Below, in pieces: positions 61,005-64,000 of a stretch of 64,000 bases of DNA. The position numbers and the translations under genes are program-made. The notes under the pieces are model-generated. The model searched no databases. It was not told where the DNA came from and was given only the letters and a program-made list of their open reading frames with translations. The first letter of the stretch is position 1; each line of letters opens with the position of its first letter. The DNA is from Salinisphaera hydrothermalis (GTDB lineage: Bacteria > Pseudomonadota > Gammaproteobacteria > Nevskiales > Salinisphaeraceae): assembly GCF_040361195.1 (NCBI RefSeq), contig NZ_APNE01000003.1; one strand, written 5' to 3'.

Positions 61005-62606
61005 TCAGGAGCGACCGAGCGAATTCAGCCGGGGCGTGGGGCGGTCCCGCCAGGCCTGATCGGCGGCATCCAGATCGTAGATCCGATTCATTTCGGCCAG
61101 CTCGATGCGTTCGATGGCGCGATCGCCGGCCTGCGCGGCCGCTGCACGTTCGCGCAGGGTCTCAGCGAGGCCGGTACGCATGTCGTGGTCGCCGTGGTTG
61201 AGATAGACGGTGGCGGCGCGCGTATCGGTTGCCCGGGCATCGCGTTCGAACACGAAGCGGGCCAGGGCATCGATATCGCCGTGGCCGGAATAATAATCGC
61301 CGAAATCGACGATGCGCGCCTGCACCCGCGCCGGATCGATACGGGCGTTGCCGAGAGCCAGCATGCGGTCGAGCGGCCATTCACCGGCGACGAGCTGGCG
61401 CAGGCGGCCGGCGCCGGTATCGGGCGGGGCATAGCCACAGAGCACGATGGTGGCGGCCGGATTGCCAATCTGATCGACGATGAAATCAACGATGCGCCCG
61501 CCCTGGCACATGCCGCTGCCGGCCAGCGCGATCATGCGGCTGAGCGCGGGATCGCGCATGGCGCGCAGCGTGCCGCCGGGCGCGCGGTTGAGTCGGACGC
61601 GTTGCCAGAGGGCGGCCAGATGCGCGTCGACCTCGGCTTCGTTGGCCAGGCCGAGGCGTTCAGCCAGCCGCGGGTTGCGATAAACCGGGGCGTGTTCCGG
61701 CCCACCGCTGCCGGCGGCCAGGGCCATGGCGAATACATCGGTCATGCGTACGGCCAGCGGTGCATCCAGCGATAGCCAGCGCGGTCGGCCCGTGGTATCC
61801 GGCCGGCCGGTGTCGGTCGTGCGCAGCACGTAATCCAGATCGAACAACAGTTCCTGAGCCCGATGAATGGCAAAACAAGGCGCGATCACCGGTCCCCCGC
61901 CGCGGGCGTCGCTGTCGGCGAACACCTCGGCCCAGGCCACCATGCGGGCCGCGAACGATTTGTAGTGGGGCTCGCGCGCCGGTTCGGCGCCGCGCGTGGA
62001 TTCCACCACCATGTAATCGGCGGCACCCGGCAGCGTCTGGCCGGCGAGCAGCGATTGAAACGGGTTGTCAGGGGTGTTGCCGCCGATATCACCGCTGAAC
62101 ACGATCGAGCGTTCCATGCCGACGCGGCTGCGCCAGGTCACGGTCACCGCGGCCGCGCCCAGAATATGCGCGCTGCGATGAAAGGTCAGCCACAGGCCGT
62201 GCATGCGCAGGGCGCGATCGAAGCGGAAATCCGGGCGCCGGTCCAGCGGCTGGAAGTCGATGAGTTCGACGTCGGCCGCATCGTATTCGTCGCTGAACTT
62301 GGCGGCGTCGCGCAGCGCCAGTTCGGTCATCCAGGCGGTGGCTTCAGTGCAGTACACCGGGCCGCGAAAGCCTGCGCGATGCAGCTGCGGCAGCCGCCCG
62401 GTGTGATCGCGATGCGCATGCGTGAGTACGACGAAATCCAGGCGCCGGGCATCGAAGCCGAGTTTGGGCGCACCGTCCGCGAAGCCGGCGCCGCGTTCGG
62501 CATGGGCCCCGCAGTCGACGAGAAAACGCACGCCCAGTCGCTCGTCGACCAGCAGGCTGGCCGAGCCGGTCACGCTTTCGGCGCCGCCGATAAAGCTGAG
62601 TTGCAT
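61005..62606 (-). CDS. MBL-fold/beta-CASP nuclease (CPSF-like)
   Basis: A 533-aa metallo-beta-lactamase RNA or DNA nuclease. HAHRDHTGRLP is the metal motif, GSASLLVDERLGVRFLVDCG the opening, and the late YSGHGD and NHGDHD give the beta-CASP histidines. Relatives are RNA-processing exonucleases of the archaeal CPSF/RNase J group. The ATG at 62604-62606 begins the conserved fold. Confidence 0.88.
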   Translation of the reverse strand: MQLSFIGGAESVTGSASLLVDERLGVRFLVDCGAHAERGAGFADGAPKLGFDARRLDFVVLTHAHRDHTGRLPQLHRAGFRGPVYCTEATAWMTELALRDAAKFSDEYDAADVELIDFQPLDRRPDFRFDRALRMHGLWLTFHRSAHILGAAAVTVTWRSRVGMERSIVFSGDIGGNTPDNPFQSLLAGQTLPGAADYMVVESTRGAEPAREPHYKSFAARMVAWAEVFADSDARGGGPVIAPCFAIHRAQELLFDLDYVLRTTDTGRPDTTGRPRWLSLDAPLAVRMTDVFAMALAAGSGGPEHAPVYRNPRLAERLGLANEAEVDAHLAALWQRVRLNRAPGGTLRAMRDPALSRMIALAGSGMCQGGRIVDFIVDQIGNPAATIVLCGYAPPDTGAGRLRQLVAGEWPLDRMLALGNARIDPARVQARIVDFGDYYSGHGDIDALARFVFERDARATDTRAATVYLNHGDHDMRTGLAETLRERAAAAQAGDRAIERIELAEMNRIYDLDAADQAWRDRPTPRLNSLGRS

Positions 62607-62745
62607 AGCCACAGGAAGAGTCGGTCCCGCCGGGCAGGCGGCGGGAAAAGTCGATCTCTGCATCCTACCCGGGAATGGGCAGCCTGGATGCAGGCAGTGG
62701 CCGAGTCCTGGAGCTCACGCTCTCCGGCAGCGCAGACCCCGTCGC

Positions 62746-62759
62746 CCTATTGGAATAGG
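62746..62759. other. short hairpin beyond the hydroxyacid dehydrogenase gene
   Basis: CCTATTGGAATAGG is a 6-bp perfect stem with a 2-bp centre, 3 bp after the dehydrogenase stop codon. A TTTT run lies on the stop-codon side (plus strand), not downstream of the gene, so a terminator for the dehydrogenase is doubtful. Confidence 0.35.
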
Positions 62760-62762
62760 CTT

Positions 62763-63794
62763 TTACCCGTGGCCGTACAGCTTCAGCAACTCGGCGTTGA
62801 CGCAGTTGCGTAGCCCTTCACCGCGTAGATAGCGCGTCAGCGTTTCGGTCGACAGCCGGCGCGCGTCGGCGCGGCTGGCCGGGCTGTACCAGGCGGCGTG
62901 CGGGGTGAGAATCAACCGATCCTTGAGGCGCTCGTCGCCGCGTTCGAGCGCGGCGAACAACGGGCGGCTCATATTCGGCGGCTCTTCCGGGAGTACGTCC
63001 AGCGCGGCTCCGGCGATCCCGCCTTCCACCAGTGCCGTGTAGAGGGCATCGATATCGACCACGGCGCCGCGGGCGGTGTTGATGAGCACCGCGTGCGGCG
63101 GCATGCGCGCCAATGCATCGGCGTCGATCAAGTGATGGGTGGTCTCGTTGAGCGGCGTATGCAGGCTCACCGCATCGCAGGTTTCCAGCAGTTCTTCCAG
63201 GCTGTCCACGCGCGAGACGCCGACCGCGATCTCCTGACCGCGCGGCAGTTCCGGATCGTAGGCCACGACCTCGATGCCGAAGGCCTTGGCGCGCAGCGCG
63301 GTCGCCGTACCGATCCGGCCCAGCCCGACGATGCCGAGCCGGCTGCCGCGAACCCGTTCGACCTGCGGCGCGCCGGGTTTGAAGGCGTCGACCGGCGACT
63401 GCTGCAGGCGCTGATCGTGGAAGACGAGCCCGCGCCGGAAGGCCAGCAGCATGCCGATGGCATGATCGGCGACCTCGCTGGTGCCGTAGTCCGGCGTGTT
63501 GCAGACCGGGATGCCGGCGGCCGCGGCGGCGTCGAGATCGATATGATCGAAACCGACGCCGGCGCGCACGATGACGCGGCAGTTATCCAGCTTTGCGATC
63601 AGCTCGCGATCGATGAATACCTCGTGCCAGACCAGCAGCGCGTCGGCCGCGCGCCAGTGCGTCTCGTCGATACGCGCCGCTTCGCGTTCGCGAAAGATAT
63701 CGAACGCGAAATCCGGTCCGGCGGTCTCGCGCTCGAGTTCGGCATCGTCTTCGTACTGGGCGTCCGGCGTGAGAATGGAAAAAGCGCGACTCAT
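62763..63794 (-). CDS. D-2-hydroxyacid dehydrogenase (CtBP-like)
   Basis: A 343-aa NAD-dependent dehydrogenase. The Rossmann motif GLGRIGTATALRAKAFG is near residue 158, the substrate-binding VRAGVGFDHIDL near 80, and the catalytic Glu and His occur in LPEEPPN and TPHAAWYS. It follows the TRAP permease gene by 43 bp on the same strand, suggesting the transported acid is its substrate. Confidence 0.92.
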   Translation of the reverse strand: MSRAFSILTPDAQYEDDAELERETAGPDFAFDIFREREAARIDETHWRAADALLVWHEVFIDRELIAKLDNCRVIVRAGVGFDHIDLDAAAAAGIPVCNTPDYGTSEVADHAIGMLLAFRRGLVFHDQRLQQSPVDAFKPGAPQVERVRGSRLGIVGLGRIGTATALRAKAFGIEVVAYDPELPRGQEIAVGVSRVDSLEELLETCDAVSLHTPLNETTHHLIDADALARMPPHAVLINTARGAVVDIDALYTALVEGGIAGAALDVLPEEPPNMSRPLFAALERGDERLKDRLILTPHAAWYSPASRADARRLSTETLTRYLRGEGLRNCVNAELLKLYGHG

Positions 63795-63837
63795 TGGGGG
63801 TTCGTCCGATCGGTTGGGCGGCCATCAACGGCGCGGT

Positions 63838-64000
63838 TCACTGGTACCACAGCACGATGCCCGGGAAGAGAATGAACAGGAACAGCAGCGCCAGCAGCAC
63901 GGCGTAGTAGGGCAGCAGCGCAGCCGAGAGTTTTTCCATCGGTACGTCACCCACGCCGCAGCCGACGTAGAGCACGGTGCCCACCGGCGGCGTGATCAGC
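63838..64000 (-). CDS. TRAP transporter large permease, C-terminal fragment at window edge
   Basis: The last 53 codons before a TGA (63838-63840) translate to a segment containing LITPPVGTVLYVGC followed by a final hydrophobic helix, the typical C-terminus of DctM-type permeases. The rest of the gene lies beyond the window. Its operon continues into the 2-hydroxyacid dehydrogenase, so it may import a hydroxy- or keto-acid. Confidence 0.88.
   Translation of the reverse strand, partial: LITPPVGTVLYVGCGVGDVPMEKLSAALLPYYAVLLALLFLFILFPGIVLWYQ

Overview
The window is chromosomal DNA from a GC-rich bacterium, almost certainly a gammaproteobacterium. Lipoproteins, a periplasmic L,D-transpeptidase, an outer-membrane porin and TRAP/ABC uptake systems indicate a Gram-negative envelope. 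The wax-ester synthase/DGAT, haloalkane dehalogenase, TRAP permease and gene style would suit a marine or halophilic, hydrocarbon-associated lineage such as Salinisphaera; that genus guess is an inference. I saw no rRNA, tRNA, CRISPR array, prophage or complete insertion sequence.

Layout. 1-2.6 kb: a 5'-truncated phosphopantetheinyl transferase, a Nudix hydrolase and purD. 2.6-4.0 kb: a gene-free block with three copies of a ~250 bp palindromic repeat. 4.0-11.3 kb: a coiled-coil porin, a ligase-associated MBL exonuclease, msrA, a patatin-like lipase translationally coupled to a voltage-sensor-like membrane protein, and a double-DUF302 lipoprotein. 11.7-16.3 kb (minus): a tight operon of LON-domain protein, L,D-transpeptidase, M15 peptidase and PQQ beta-propeller, which looks like a cell-wall module. 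16.4-18.6 kb: two overlapping hotdog thioesterases and tesB. 18.7-25.2 kb (minus): a ytfQRT-yjfF-like sugar ABC importer with two paralogous binding proteins and an IclR regulator; two matching palindromes mark its probable operators.

25.3-33.4 kb (plus): a GlpQ-type glycerophosphodiesterase without signal peptide, a DeoR regulator, and a seven-gene transporter module of the rhizobial GlpSTPQV (glycerol) type. Its two ATPases have lost complementary catalytic motifs. 33.4-41.9 kb: HNH nuclease, WS/DGAT, a PhyH-DUF4174-DUF2237 operon, small envelope proteins including a methionine-rich repeat lipoprotein, haloalkane dehalogenase, an orphan ParA, a phosphodiesterase and rluE. 42.1-53.3 kb: mprF, two universal stress proteins around a flavin oxidase, a polar amino-acid ABC importer, a cation/proton antiporter, a SYLF protein and a LysE exporter. 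53.4-64 kb: an aldo/keto reductase with divergent LysR, a second LysR facing mdaB, an APC permease, GNAT, SDR, PlsC-like acyltransferase, CPSF-like MBL nuclease, a 2-hydroxyacid dehydrogenase and the C-terminus of a TRAP large permease.

A second palindromic repeat family runs through the window (17.4, 41.1 and 44.7 kb, with solo ends at 46.7 and 35.2 kb). Its CTAG/TTAG ends coincide repeatedly with the stop codons of neighbouring genes, as expected of a non-autonomous transposon with a YTAR-type target. The strongest leads for new biology are the asymmetric ABC ATPase pair, the lipase/voltage-sensor pair and this stop-codon-associated element.
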